This document shows, in pieces, positions 18,598-26,774 of a DNA stretch of 64,000 bases (position 1 is its first letter; each line of letters starts with the position of its first letter). A program made the position numbers and the translations under genes. The DNA is from Aureimonas sp. Leaf324 (GTDB lineage: Bacteria; Pseudomonadota; Alphaproteobacteria; Rhizobiales; Rhizobiaceae), in assembly GCF_001423245.1 (NCBI RefSeq), contig NZ_LMOH01000012.1, positions 373,970-437,969 of the forward strand, in the 5' to 3' direction. Below the pieces are notes generated by a model. That model was not told where the DNA came from, ran no database searches, and worked only from the letters and a program-made list of their open reading frames with translations.

Positions 18598-18632
18598 ACC
18601 GCCGGTCCGCGCGATGCGGGCCGGCGGTTTTT
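18598..18632. terminator. Rho-independent terminator between the barrel gene and the EamA permease gene
   Basis: ACCGCCGG (18598-18605) pairs with CCGGCGGT (18621-18628), with an inner CCGC/GCGG stem, followed by a T run at 18628-18632. It lies between convergent genes; a weaker GACGGGG/CCCCGTC hairpin precedes it at 18561-18586. Confidence 0.8.
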
Positions 18633-18644
18633 CGTTGCCGGGCG

Positions 18645-19601
18645 TCAACTCTTGGCGGGTGGGATCTGGATGTCGTCCGGCGCGCCGACCATGCCGGCGG
18701 CGCCCTGCGCGGTCATGTCCGCCTTCAAACGCTGCTCGCGCAGGAAGATGAAGACGCCGGACGCGGTGATCACGGCCGCGCCGACCAGCATCGAGATGCG
18801 CGGTGTCTCGTCGAAGACTACGACGCCGAAGAGCAGCGCCCAGACGATCAGCGTGTACTGGTAGGGCACCACCGTCGAAGCGGGCGCGAGCGTCAGCGAG
18901 CGGTTCACGGCCGAGTGGGCCGCCATCGCGACGATGCCGAGAAGGAACAGGAAGCCGAGATCGAAGGCGGACGGCGTGACCCAGTGCATCGGCGCGAGCA
19001 CCGCCCCGAACACCAGCGCCATCACGGTCTGCCAGGTGATCAGCGTGGTCTCGCCGGCCCCGGCGAGAATGCGGGTCGAGATCATCAGGAGCGCGTAGCA
19101 GAAGCTGCCCGCCACCGCGATGAGCGCGGGCCAGCCGGCGCTCGCAAGGTCCGGCCCCAGCGCGATCAACACGCCCCCGAAGCCGACCAGCACCGCGCTC
19201 CAGCGCACCCAGCCGACCCGCTCCTTGAGGATCAGCGCCGAGAGCGCCGTCACGTAGATCGGTCCGGCGAGATAGAAGGTCATGACGTTGGCGAGCGGCA
19301 GGTAGCTGAGCGCCCAGTAGAAGAATCCGGTCTCCATGGCCGAGCCCGCGGCCCGCAGGACGTGCAGACCCGGCCGCGCCGGACGCACGACGATGCGGAT
19401 GTCGACGCGCCGGAGGAACGGGAGAAGGAGCACGAGTGCCGACACGCTGCGCAGAAGCAGCACCTGCCCCACCGAGTACGTCCCGACCAGCCACTTGCCC
19501 ATCGCGTCGTTGACCGAGAACATGAAGCAGCCGAGCAGCATGAAACCGACCCCCCAAAGGGCCGCCTTGCGGGGATGGGAGGCGCTGGCGGGCGTCGGCA
19601 T
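18645..19601 (-). CDS. EamA/DMT-family permease
   Basis: A 318-residue inner-membrane protein with about ten hydrophobic helices arranged as two EamA repeats (FMLLGCFMFSVNDAMGKWLV in the first, SFCYALLMISTRI in the second) and a short polar C-terminus. Families of this kind export amino acids, metabolites or drugs; the substrate is not predictable. Start ATG 19601 precedes the first helix by about 16 residues. It lies 83 bp after the glycosylase gene on the same strand, so co-transcription is possible. Confidence 0.85.
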   Translation of the reverse strand: MPTPASASHPRKAALWGVGFMLLGCFMFSVNDAMGKWLVGTYSVGQVLLLRSVSALVLLLPFLRRVDIRIVVRPARPGLHVLRAAGSAMETGFFYWALSYLPLANVMTFYLAGPIYVTALSALILKERVGWVRWSAVLVGFGGVLIALGPDLASAGWPALIAVAGSFCYALLMISTRILAGAGETTLITWQTVMALVFGAVLAPMHWVTPSAFDLGFLFLLGIVAMAAHSAVNRSLTLAPASTVVPYQYTLIVWALLFGVVVFDETPRISMLVGAAVITASGVFIFLREQRLKADMTAQGAAGMVGAPDDIQIPPAKS

Positions 19602-19684
19602 GAAGACTCGCAGGGATCGATGGCGACAGGTTGGACAAGGCTGGGTTACAGCCCCTCTCCCGCAGCGTCCATGGGTCGCTTTCG

Positions 19685-20260
19685 TCAGCCGGACACGTTT
19701 CGTAGCGGGCGACTGAGAAAGCGCGAGCCGGCCAGGCCGAAGCGCCAGGGTTCGTCCACCGCCCTGGTGATTCCGATCCGCGGGCCCGCACTTACCGGAC
19801 CAGGCGCTTCGGCGCGGCGGAACCGGAACGGCGGTTCCCCGATCGCCATACCGTCGTGGCTGGCGTCGATGCCGAGGGCCTGCGTCAGCCGGCCCGGCCC
19901 GGCGCAGAGGAGACGGGGATCGTCGAGCTTGCGCCGTTGCGCCATCGCCTCGAGCCCGCCGAGCGGCTCCAGCGCCCGCAGGAGAACGGCGCTGCCCGTC
20001 GCCGCGCCATCGCAGACGATGTTGAGGCACCAATGCAGGCCGTAGGAGCGGTAGACGTAGGCCCGCCCCACCGGCCCGAACATCGCCCGGTTGCGCGTGG
20101 TCGGCCCGCGGAAGGAATGCGAGGCGGCGTCGTCGGCCCGGTAGGCCTCGGTCTCGACGATCCGGCCGCCCACCCCGTCGCAATACAGCTCGCACCCGAT
20201 CAGCGCGGCGGCCAGCGAGACGGCGTCCTGCGCGAAGAAGTCGTCGGATCGGGGCGGCAT
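19685..20260 (-). CDS. 3-methyladenine DNA glycosylase (AAG/MPG family)
   Basis: A 191-residue base-excision repair enzyme of the AAG family, which removes 3-methyladenine and other alkylated purines. VETEAYRADD carries the catalytic Glu, and RNRAMFGPVGRAYVYRSYGL with HWCLNIVC is the conserved core including the intercalating aromatic. PRLLCAGPGRLTQALGI is the usual helix near the C-terminus. Start ATG 20260 has GGAGG six bases upstream and is preferred over a longer frame. The gene diverges from tRNA-Met. Confidence 0.92.
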   Translation of the reverse strand: MPPRSDDFFAQDAVSLAAALIGCELYCDGVGGRIVETEAYRADDAASHSFRGPTTRNRAMFGPVGRAYVYRSYGLHWCLNIVCDGAATGSAVLLRALEPLGGLEAMAQRRKLDDPRLLCAGPGRLTQALGIDASHDGMAIGEPPFRFRRAEAPGPVSAGPRIGITRAVDEPWRFGLAGSRFLSRPLRNVSG

Positions 20261-20302
20261 CGTCTTCCTCCGGGCGAAACGCCGGACGCCGTTCCTTCCG
20301 TC

Positions 20303-20332
20303 TTGACAGGGGCGCTCGGGCGTCCGTATATC
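20303..20332 (+). promoter_or_regulatory. Promoter of tRNA-Met
   Basis: TTGACA at 20303-20308 and TATATC at 20327-20332 (spacer 18; or GTATAT with spacer 17) lie about 65 bp upstream of the tRNA, with a GC-rich spacer typical of stable-RNA promoters. Confidence 0.6.
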
Positions 20333-20397
20333 GCCCTCAACTCGCCGCACGACAACGGCGAGCGCTTCGGATGTGGCCAAGCCCTTTCATCCGTCAT

Positions 20398-20474
20398 GGC
20401 AGTGTAGCTCAGTTGGTGAGAGCGCCGGATTCATAACCCGGAGGTCGGCAGTTCAAATCTGCCCACTGCTACCA
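20398..20474 (+). tRNA. tRNA-Met (anticodon CAT), elongator type
   Basis: A 77-nt cloverleaf: acceptor GGCAGTG/CACTGCT (G1.U72 wobble), D-arm GCTC/GAGC, anticodon loop TTCATAA with CAT, T-arm GGCAG/CTGCC with TTCAAAT, discriminator A and encoded CCA. The paired 1-72 end argues against an initiator tRNA. The top of the anticodon stem has an A-C mismatch. A lysidine-modified Ile tRNA also has CAT, but the acceptor and TACCA end resemble alphaproteobacterial tRNA-Met. Confidence 0.9.
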
Positions 20475-21520
20475 ATCTCCTTTCAGACCTTCGCAAGCAC
20501 TGAGCGTATGGGATCGGCCACGGAGGCAGTCCCCGTATGTCGCTTGATGATGCGACCCACTACTGCTGACTTCCAAGATTTTCTCGGTAGACTCGGCTGT
20601 CCTGAGAGACATGCCTAGCTTGAGATCGGCGCATTCTCGGACCGCACCGCTGCCAGCGATGAAATTTTGACTGTGGCCTTCACGGTCGTCCCATCGATGA
20701 TCGCCGCAGCGGCACGCATGTCCTCAACGCGCCCGATCCTTCGGTGGTCAGTCCCACCGCAGAACCCCTTTCGCCTTCGCCCGGACCAGAATGACCCGTC
20801 AGGGGATTTGCTGGCAGGCAGCCGCAACTTGGCGACCTAGAACGTCGGACGACAGTGGCCCAAGACGTCGCGGTCCGCTTGGATTGGAGACGTCGCCGTT
20901 TGGAGACATGTTCGCAGCTGGCGTACGGAGCCAAGCTGAATGCGGACGGGCGCTACGTCGTCACATGCAAACAGAAATCACCCCAGAAGCTTTCATCCTT
21001 AGATATGTCTTCAGTTTGGCCGACGAAATCCCACCCCTCATATACATCCACTGTACGGTCCGCCGCACAGCGCTTGTCGATACGTGAGCGCAACACTCCT
21101 ACCCAACTTAAGTAATTTTAGCACTTGGCTTTATATTCCTTCTGGGTATTGCCGCGATTGATTATATTCTAGTCTAATTCCTCCTGTCTGGACTGAGTGG
21201 TGAGGTCTCAGGCCGTTTCGAATGCGACCGGAGCCGTCCAAGACCATCAGGCCGGACGCTGACACGGTCGAAGCGTTTTCGGTGTTCGTTAGGTTAATCC
21301 ACGCGGTCGTCTCGGTGGTCTGCCACGCTTCCCCAAACGGCCCTGGTGCCGCCCGAAGTTCGCTTTGGCGCGCAAAACCAAACCGACCGGGGTTCGGTGC
21401 TCCCCCGTTCGAAGCGAAGAGCCGGCATCGCCATCGCCTAGCCCCGCCCGCTGGATCGGAAGTCCGCGAGGTCGCGAGCGACTTCCGGCCGAGGACGTCG
21501 GACGAGGCAGCGCGCCGCGC
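20475..21520. other. Gene-poor, AT-richer stretch downstream of tRNA-Met
   Basis: About 1.05 kb without a recognisable gene. Short open frames exist on both strands but have no family motif, no convincing ribosome site and poor codon bias. Base composition drops well below the GC-rich neighbours, most clearly around 20940-21190. Position behind a tRNA 3' end fits an old insertion or deletion scar. No integrase, direct repeat of the tRNA end or IS end was found. Confidence 0.5.
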
Positions 21521-21985
21521 CTATTCCGTCGATGCGACGGGTATCGGGAACACGAGGAGGGTGGACGTCGCGGACGCGCACAGTCGTCCTTTGCCATCGA
21601 CAAGCCGGGCCTCCGCAAACCCGACCCGGCGGCCGAGCGACACGAGTTTGCCCTCGGCGCGGACCGGTCCGCTCGCCGCGCCGAGGGCACGGTGGAAGGA
21701 GATTTTCAGTTCGAGCGTCGTGTAGCCGTGGCCCTGCGGCAAGCTCGAATGCACCGCGCATCCGCAAGCACTGTCGAGCAGCGTTGCCGCGTAGCCTCCG
21801 TGTACGGAGCCGATCGGGTTCAGCACGCTGCTGTCGGGCACGCCCTCGAAGACCGCCCGGCCGCGCTCGAGTTCGACGAGGCGGAAGCTCAGCGTCTCGC
21901 CGATCGGAGGCTGCCGGCCAGCCGCCAGCAGGGATGCGAGTTGATCGTGGCCGTCGAGATGAGCGAACTCCTCCATGACGTTCAT
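21521..21985 (-). CDS. PaaI-type hotdog-fold thioesterase
   Basis: A 154-residue acyl-CoA thioesterase-like protein. The hotdog signature NPIGSVHGGYAATLLDSACG carries the HGG motif and the Asp expected at the active site, followed by LELKISFHRAL. The ATG at 21985 overlaps the tetR stop by 4 bp, so the two are coupled. The substrate is probably a small aromatic or short-chain acyl-CoA; context gives no more. Confidence 0.83.
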   Translation of the reverse strand: MNVMEEFAHLDGHDQLASLLAAGRQPPIGETLSFRLVELERGRAVFEGVPDSSVLNPIGSVHGGYAATLLDSACGCAVHSSLPQGHGYTTLELKISFHRALGAASGPVRAEGKLVSLGRRVGFAEARLVDGKGRLCASATSTLLVFPIPVASTE

Positions 21986-22539
21986 GCCTCGCGCTCCGGG
22001 CTCGCGTGCAGCCAGGCTCGCGTCTCCGAGAGCAGTTCGTCGGTAAGCGGAGTATCGCCCACGGCGCGCGACAGGACGAGCGCGCCGACCATCGCGGACC
22101 AATGCCCGATCGCGGCCCTGCGTCGAAGGGCGTCGTCGCCGGGCGGCATCGCCTCTGACAGGAGGCGGATCTGCGCTTCGATCCCCTCGGCCATCGCGAC
22201 CTTGGCCGCCTCCGCCTGCTGCCGCATGAGACCGGCGAAGGCGGCCGTCGGGCATCCCGCGCCCGGAGCCTCGCGGTGTGCCGGTGCAAGATAGAGATCG
22301 ACCATCGCGGCGAGATCCGCCGACCTCTCGATGCCGCCGGAATGGCTGTGGGCCACCACCGCCGCGATCAGCGCGTCCTTCGAGGCGAAGTGGCCATAGA
22401 AGCCGCCATGGGTCTGGCCGGCCGCCTTCATGACATCGACGATCGTCACCGGCGCGAACCCGTGCTCCCGGAACAGGCGGCTCGCCTCGTCGAGAATGCG
22501 TCGGCGGTTCGTTTCCATCTGTTCACGCGTCACGCGCAT
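21982..22539 (-). CDS. TetR-family transcriptional regulator
   Basis: A 185-residue repressor. The N-terminal HTH reads RRRILDEASRLFREHGFAPVTI, then DVMKAAGQTHGGFYGHFASKDAL, in the group with GGFYGHF recognition helix, and a C-terminal ligand domain follows (GCPTAAFAGLM motif). ATG 22539 has GGAGG five bases upstream; a GTG at 22551 is the only longer start. It is divergent from an SDR/oxidoreductase pair, and two copies of a 14-bp near-palindrome lie between (22570-22607), so it probably represses both directions. It is co-translated with the thioesterase. Confidence 0.88.
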   Translation of the reverse strand: MRVTREQMETNRRRILDEASRLFREHGFAPVTIVDVMKAAGQTHGGFYGHFASKDALIAAVVAHSHSGGIERSADLAAMVDLYLAPAHREAPGAGCPTAAFAGLMRQQAEAAKVAMAEGIEAQIRLLSEAMPPGDDALRRRAAIGHWSAMVGALVLSRAVGDTPLTDELLSETRAWLHASPEREA

Positions 22540-22569
22540 GCCCGCCTCCACAGACCGATTGACTCTTTG

Positions 22570-22607
22570 ATGACGACGATCATATGAAATTTCATGACGA
22601 CTGTCAT
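22570..22607. promoter_or_regulatory. Duplicated TetR operator between tetR and the SDR gene
   Basis: ATGACGACGATCAT (22570-22583) and ATGACGACTGTCAT (22594-22607) are two copies of one near-palindromic 14-mer, centres 24 bp apart. The second extends to a perfect CATGAC-N4-GTCATG. A separate perfect palindrome ATGAAATTTCAT (22584-22595) bridges them. The layout fits binding of two TetR dimers over the divergent promoters. Confidence 0.72.
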
Positions 22608-22641
22608 GTAAAAATCACCTTGCCCCCAAAAGGACCCGGTC

Positions 22642-23373
22642 ATGCCCAAGCCGACCGCACTTGTCACCGGCGCCTCCTCCGGCATCGGAGCCACCTATGC
22701 CGATCGCCTCGCCAAGCGCGGCCACGACCTCGTCCTCGTCGCCCGCGACGAAGGACGGATGGAGGCGCTTGCCGCCCGGCTGCGGGAGGAGACCTCAGCC
22801 GTCGTCGACATCATTCGTGCGGATCTGGCTTCGGAGGCCGATATCCGGGTGGTCGAGGAGCGGCTGCGCCAAGATCCCGAGATCGGCATCCTTATCAACA
22901 ATGCGGGCGTCTCCTACGGCGGGTCGTTCGAGGAACAGTCGGCCGACGACCTCGCCCGGCTGGTGTCCGTGAACGTGACGGCCGTCATGCGCCTCGCCCA
23001 TGCCGTCGCGCCGCGCTTCGCGGCCGGCGGCGATGGCGCGATCGTCAACATCGGATCGGTCGTCGGTCTCGTGCCCGAGTTCGGCCAGACCGTCTACGGC
23101 GCGACCAAGGCGTTCGTGCAGTTCCTGTCGCAGGGGATGGCGCACGACCTCGGCCCGAAGGGCGTCTACGTGCAGGCGGTGCTGCCGGCCGCGACGGCCA
23201 CCGAGATCTGGAGCCGCGCCGGCGCCGATCCTGCGAAGCTGCCGCCGCTCATGGATGTCGGCGATCTCGTGGATGCGGCCCTCGTCGGCTTCGATCGACG
23301 CGAGCCCGTCACCATCCCCCCCTGCACGATGTCGGCCAGTGGGATGCGTTCCAGACAGCCCGCACGGCGATGA
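22642..23373 (+). CDS. Short-chain dehydrogenase/reductase, apparent C-terminal frameshift
   Basis: A Rossmann-fold oxidoreductase: NAD(P)-binding TGASSGIGATYADRLAKRG, the LINNAGVSYGG strand, catalytic Ser (VNIGSVVG) and YGATK with Tyr/Lys. As read the protein has 243 residues and ends in an unusual CTMSASGMRSRQPARR tail. After a C7 run at 23316-23322 the frame of family-typical C-terminus (PPLHDVGQWDAFQTARTA) continues one frame away to a stop at 23429, which would give about 262 residues. A one-base C deletion, real or from sequencing, explains this. It is first of two genes facing tetR. The substrate is unknown. Confidence 0.8.
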   Translation: MPKPTALVTGASSGIGATYADRLAKRGHDLVLVARDEGRMEALAARLREETSAVVDIIRADLASEADIRVVEERLRQDPEIGILINNAGVSYGGSFEEQSADDLARLVSVNVTAVMRLAHAVAPRFAAGGDGAIVNIGSVVGLVPEFGQTVYGATKAFVQFLSQGMAHDLGPKGVYVQAVLPAATATEIWSRAGADPAKLPPLMDVGDLVDAALVGFDRREPVTIPPCTMSASGMRSRQPARR

Positions 23374-23425
23374 TCCCGGGCTTCGCGCAGAAGACGCCCG
23401 CGCCGCGCTACCGGGAAGACGGAAA

Positions 23426-24436
23426 ATGAAAGCCTTCGTTCTCGAACGCTACGGCAAGGGCGAGGCGATGCGGCTTGCCGATCTGCCCGAGCCGATCCCC
23501 GGTCCCGGCGAAGTGCTCATCGAGGTGCACGCCGCCGGGGTCAATCCGCTCGACAGCAAGATCCGCGACGGCGCCTTCAAGATGCTGCTGCCCTACAAGC
23601 CCCCGTTCGTGCTCGGCCACGACGTGGCGGGCCGCGTCGTCAGGATCGGTCAGGGCGTGCATCGGTTCGCGGTCGGCGACGAGGTCTATGCCCGGCCGCG
23701 CGACGGGCACATCGGCTCCCTCGCCGAGTTCATCGCGGTTCCCGAGACCGATGTCGCGCGCAAGCCGCGCAACATCACGATGGAAGAGGCCGCCTCCCTG
23801 CCGCTGACGGCGCTCACGGCCTGGCAGGTGCTGGTCGAGCGCGGACATGTGGCGCCCGGCCACAAGGTCCTCATCCATGCAGGGTCGGGCGGGGTCGGGG
23901 TCATGGCGATCCAGATCGCCAAGCACTGCGGCGCGACGGTCGCCACCACCGCCGGCAGCGCCGGCGCGGATCTGGTCCGCAGCCTCGGGGCCGACACCGT
24001 CATCGACTACCGCTCGCAGAACTTCGCGTCGATCCTTTCGGATCAGCACCTCGTCCTCGCCAGCCAGGACGCCGAGACCCTCTCGCGGTCGGTCGATGTC
24101 CTTCGTCCCGGTGGCCTCGCCATCTCCCTCTCCGGGCCGCCCGATCCGGACTTCGCGCGGGCTCTCGGGCTGAACTGGCTGATGCGCGGCGTCATCAACC
24201 TTCTCAGCCTGAGGATCCGCCGGAAGGCAAAGGCGCGCGGGGTCGACTACCAGTTTCTGTTCATGCGCGCCGATGGCGAGCAGCTCGGCGAGATCACGAA
24301 GCTGGTCGAGACGGGCGCGATCCGTCCGGTCCTCGACCGCGTCTTTCCCTTCGCCGAGGTCAACGAGGCTCTCGCCTATGTCGATCGCGGACGCGCCAAG
24401 GGGAAGGTCGTGGTCACGCTGGCCCGCAAGGGCTGA
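23426..24436 (+). CDS. NADP-dependent quinone-oxidoreductase-like alcohol dehydrogenase (MDR, zinc-independent)
   Basis: A 336-residue medium-chain dehydrogenase: GroES-like N-terminal half (GEVLIEVHAAGVNPLDSKIRDG, LGHDVAGRVVRIG) and Rossmann half with HAGSGGVGVMAIQIAK. The zinc-ligand Cys/His set is missing, as in the quinone oxidoreductase/enoyl reductase group. Its ATG overlaps the stop of the frame-corrected SDR gene by two bases, which supports the view that the SDR was originally 262 residues and coupled. It probably reduces an enone or quinone under control of the neighbouring TetR regulator. Confidence 0.86.
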   Translation: MKAFVLERYGKGEAMRLADLPEPIPGPGEVLIEVHAAGVNPLDSKIRDGAFKMLLPYKPPFVLGHDVAGRVVRIGQGVHRFAVGDEVYARPRDGHIGSLAEFIAVPETDVARKPRNITMEEAASLPLTALTAWQVLVERGHVAPGHKVLIHAGSGGVGVMAIQIAKHCGATVATTAGSAGADLVRSLGADTVIDYRSQNFASILSDQHLVLASQDAETLSRSVDVLRPGGLAISLSGPPDPDFARALGLNWLMRGVINLLSLRIRRKAKARGVDYQFLFMRADGEQLGEITKLVETGAIRPVLDRVFPFAEVNEALAYVDRGRAKGKVVVTLARKG

Positions 24437-24497
24437 TCGACCCGCCTAGCGGTTCGATGGGGCTTCGTCCTGTCGGGCGGTGCAGCCGGCGGGCGAT

Positions 24498-25865
24498 CTA
24501 CGCGGCCGCGGCGACGTGGAACTGGACCTGACGCCGCCCGCTCCGCTTCCCGGCATAGAGTGCCTGGTCGGCATTGCGCAGGAGCATCAGCGGGTCCGTG
24601 CCGTCGCGGGGCGCGAACGTGAAGCCGACGATCGCGCTGACGCCGATCGAGCGTGCATCGCCGATCGGGATCGGCCGCTCGATGGCGTCGATGATGGCAC
24701 GTCCGAACTCGAGTGCCTGCTGCGGGTGTTGCCGCCCCGGCAAGATGACCGCGAACTCGTCGCCCCCGAGCCGGGCCGCGAAGTCGTCGAGCCCGAGGCT
24801 CGCCTCCAGTCGGCGGGCAACCTCCTGAAGGACGAGATCGCCGGCCGCGTGTCCGTGCGTGTCGTTCACCGTTTTGAAGCCATCGAGGTCGAGATAGGCG
24901 ACTGCGAACTCCGCGCCCCCGTCGCACAGCGCACGCGAGGCGAAGTCCATGCGTTCGAACAGTAGCACGCGATTGGGCAGCCCCGTCAGGGCATCGTGCG
25001 TCGCACGCCACTCGCTTTCCGCGACGGCCCGTGCGGCCGAGGCTGTCTGCCGAACGAACTGGAATGTCAGTGCCCCGAACGCCAAGGCGACGACCGCCCA
25101 GGCGGGCACCGCCATGGCGAGAAGGCCGTCTCCCGGACGGGCGCCCTGCCACATGAGTGTCACGACCTGTCGGTGGTCGGCCGTCACGAGCGAGGCATGC
25201 GCCTGCGCCGACGCGGCGCCGTCGGCGATACGAAGGCCTGGAAGAAGATAGATCCGGGCGAACTCGGCAAGCATCCGGTCGTCCAGCGTATCGACGAGCA
25301 CCAGAACATGCCGCGGCTGCACGTCGGCAGGGTCCACCTTCAACGGACGGATGGGGACGATCGCGGCGATCGCCGGCTTTCCATCCGCCATGATGAGCCC
25401 CGAGGTCGAACCCTTCGCCCCCTTCATGCGCTGCTCGGTCAGGAGGGTCTCGTAACCGCCCGCAAGGAGGCCCGAGAGGGGTCCATCGAAGCGATCGCCA
25501 TGAACCATTGCGTAGGTCGCGGTGTCGTCGGGCGCGACCACGAACGCCATGTCGAAGCCGAGGTTCTCGAAGGTCGGTCGCCCGATGTTCTCGTCCGCCC
25601 AATCGGGATCGGGCGAGACGACAAGCCGCTCCACCGCTTCGTCCCACGCCCCGTAATCCATCGCCGTCTTCTCGATGTGCTCGCCGCGCACCGTCACCGC
25701 GCCTTCGGCCAGCTTGGCCTGCTGCTGCTGCGCGACCGATGTCTGGTAGTCGGCGATCAGCCACAGCACGCCCAACAGACCACAGAGCAGAACCGCGACC
25801 AGTGCCGTCGCAGCCTTCGTGACCCTGACGACGAGTTGTCGGAAGCCGGGTAAGGAGTGGCTCAT
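24498..25865 (-). CDS. Diguanylate cyclase with CHASE4-type sensor domain
   Basis: A 455-residue membrane protein: one N-terminal helix (AATALVAVLLCGLLGVLWLI), an extracytoplasmic CHASE4-like domain (AMDYGAWDEAVERL, residues about 45-250), a second helix (AVPAWAVVALAFGALTFQFV) and a C-terminal GGDEF domain with an intact GGDEF at about 367-371. It should make cyclic di-GMP in response to a periplasmic signal. No RxxD inhibitory site is visible just before GGDEF. The gene stands alone, with no EAL domain. A link to the surface-attachment locus is possible but not shown. Confidence 0.88.
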   Translation of the reverse strand: MSHSLPGFRQLVVRVTKAATALVAVLLCGLLGVLWLIADYQTSVAQQQQAKLAEGAVTVRGEHIEKTAMDYGAWDEAVERLVVSPDPDWADENIGRPTFENLGFDMAFVVAPDDTATYAMVHGDRFDGPLSGLLAGGYETLLTEQRMKGAKGSTSGLIMADGKPAIAAIVPIRPLKVDPADVQPRHVLVLVDTLDDRMLAEFARIYLLPGLRIADGAASAQAHASLVTADHRQVVTLMWQGARPGDGLLAMAVPAWAVVALAFGALTFQFVRQTASAARAVAESEWRATHDALTGLPNRVLLFERMDFASRALCDGGAEFAVAYLDLDGFKTVNDTHGHAAGDLVLQEVARRLEASLGLDDFAARLGGDEFAVILPGRQHPQQALEFGRAIIDAIERPIPIGDARSIGVSAIVGFTFAPRDGTDPLMLLRNADQALYAGKRSGRRQVQFHVAAAA

Positions 25866-26774
25866 GAATCAACGCTCCTTCCGCCCGCCATTCAGCCTGC
25901 GAGGTCTGCGAGGAGCCGTTCGCCGGCTCGCTGAAAATGGCTGCGGCGTGAGCGCCAAGTCAGCCCGCCGGTGAACAGGGTGGCGAACAGTCCCGAAGCC
26001 TTTTACCCGCCTCCTCGCTAAGATCGGACTAAGCGGTGGCCATGCAATTGAGCCAATCCGCGCTTCGGTCATGGAAGCCCGCGCCTGCCAGCCACCCGAC
26101 GCAGCCGGATCGGCGGTATCAGGTGGCTCGCTGAAAGACGGCGGTGCTTCTTGGGGGTGACCGCAACGATCAAGAGGAAAGAGACAGGGGCTGCCGCCGG
26201 AGCGATGTGCCACGCGACGCAAGACGACCCTCGAACGCGACGGAGAAAGCGCGGGCCGAAACTCGTCCGGCCGATGTCCGAAGCGATCTCGCGTCGGCAG
26301 GACCGGAACGCGTCCGCCGCAGGTCGGTCGGCCTTCGACCGGAGCTTCGCGCCCTCGTCGAGAAGCCCGCCTCCGCGCGCCGTGAAAGGGGGATCCTTGG
26401 CTCTCTCGTTCTTGAGATCGGGAATGAACACGGCGTGCCTATCTCCTCGCCGACGTCGTGGCCTGCCCCATCAGGTTTTCCAGCCCTCGCCTGATGCAAA
26501 GCGGGTTGCCGGCGATGGGCGAGGTGCCCGGCGAGCGGGTTGGGTCGCGCAGCTGCCCATGGCACGCCGGCGGCGCCGGCGGACGGTCGACCTCGACCGG
26601 CCGGACATCTGCCGTCTCGCATCCCGGACCGTGCGTCATTTTTGTCGTGTCCGGCGGCGAGCTTTCGATGGATATGAATGGACGCGCTCGACGTTAGATC
26701 GCGGAGCCCTTCGGTCACGTCTTGGTGAGCGGCCATTCGGGTTCCGTTCCGCCTCGGGAAGTAGGGTCGTCGTC
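25866..26774. other. Long intergenic region before the type III PKS gene
   Basis: About 0.9 kb without a recognisable gene. Open frames in several registers overlap each other and lack motifs. No tRNA, repeat or clear promoter was recognised. It must hold the promoters of the divergent cyclase and PKS units. Confidence 0.45.

Noticed and set aside
17475-18599. Minus-strand frames with collagen-like Gly-x-x repeats opposite the barrel gene.
   Set aside because: They are the antisense image of the GTP repeat tracts; the plus frame has signal peptide, barrel and ribosome site.
20615-20827. A 70-codon minus frame in the AT-rich stretch behind tRNA-Met.
   Set aside because: No ribosome site, no recognisable motif and poor codon bias; not supported as a gene.
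26069-26736. Overlapping frames on both strands upstream of the type III PKS gene.
   Set aside because: Arginine/serine-rich composition, mutual overlap and no family likeness suggest chance frames.
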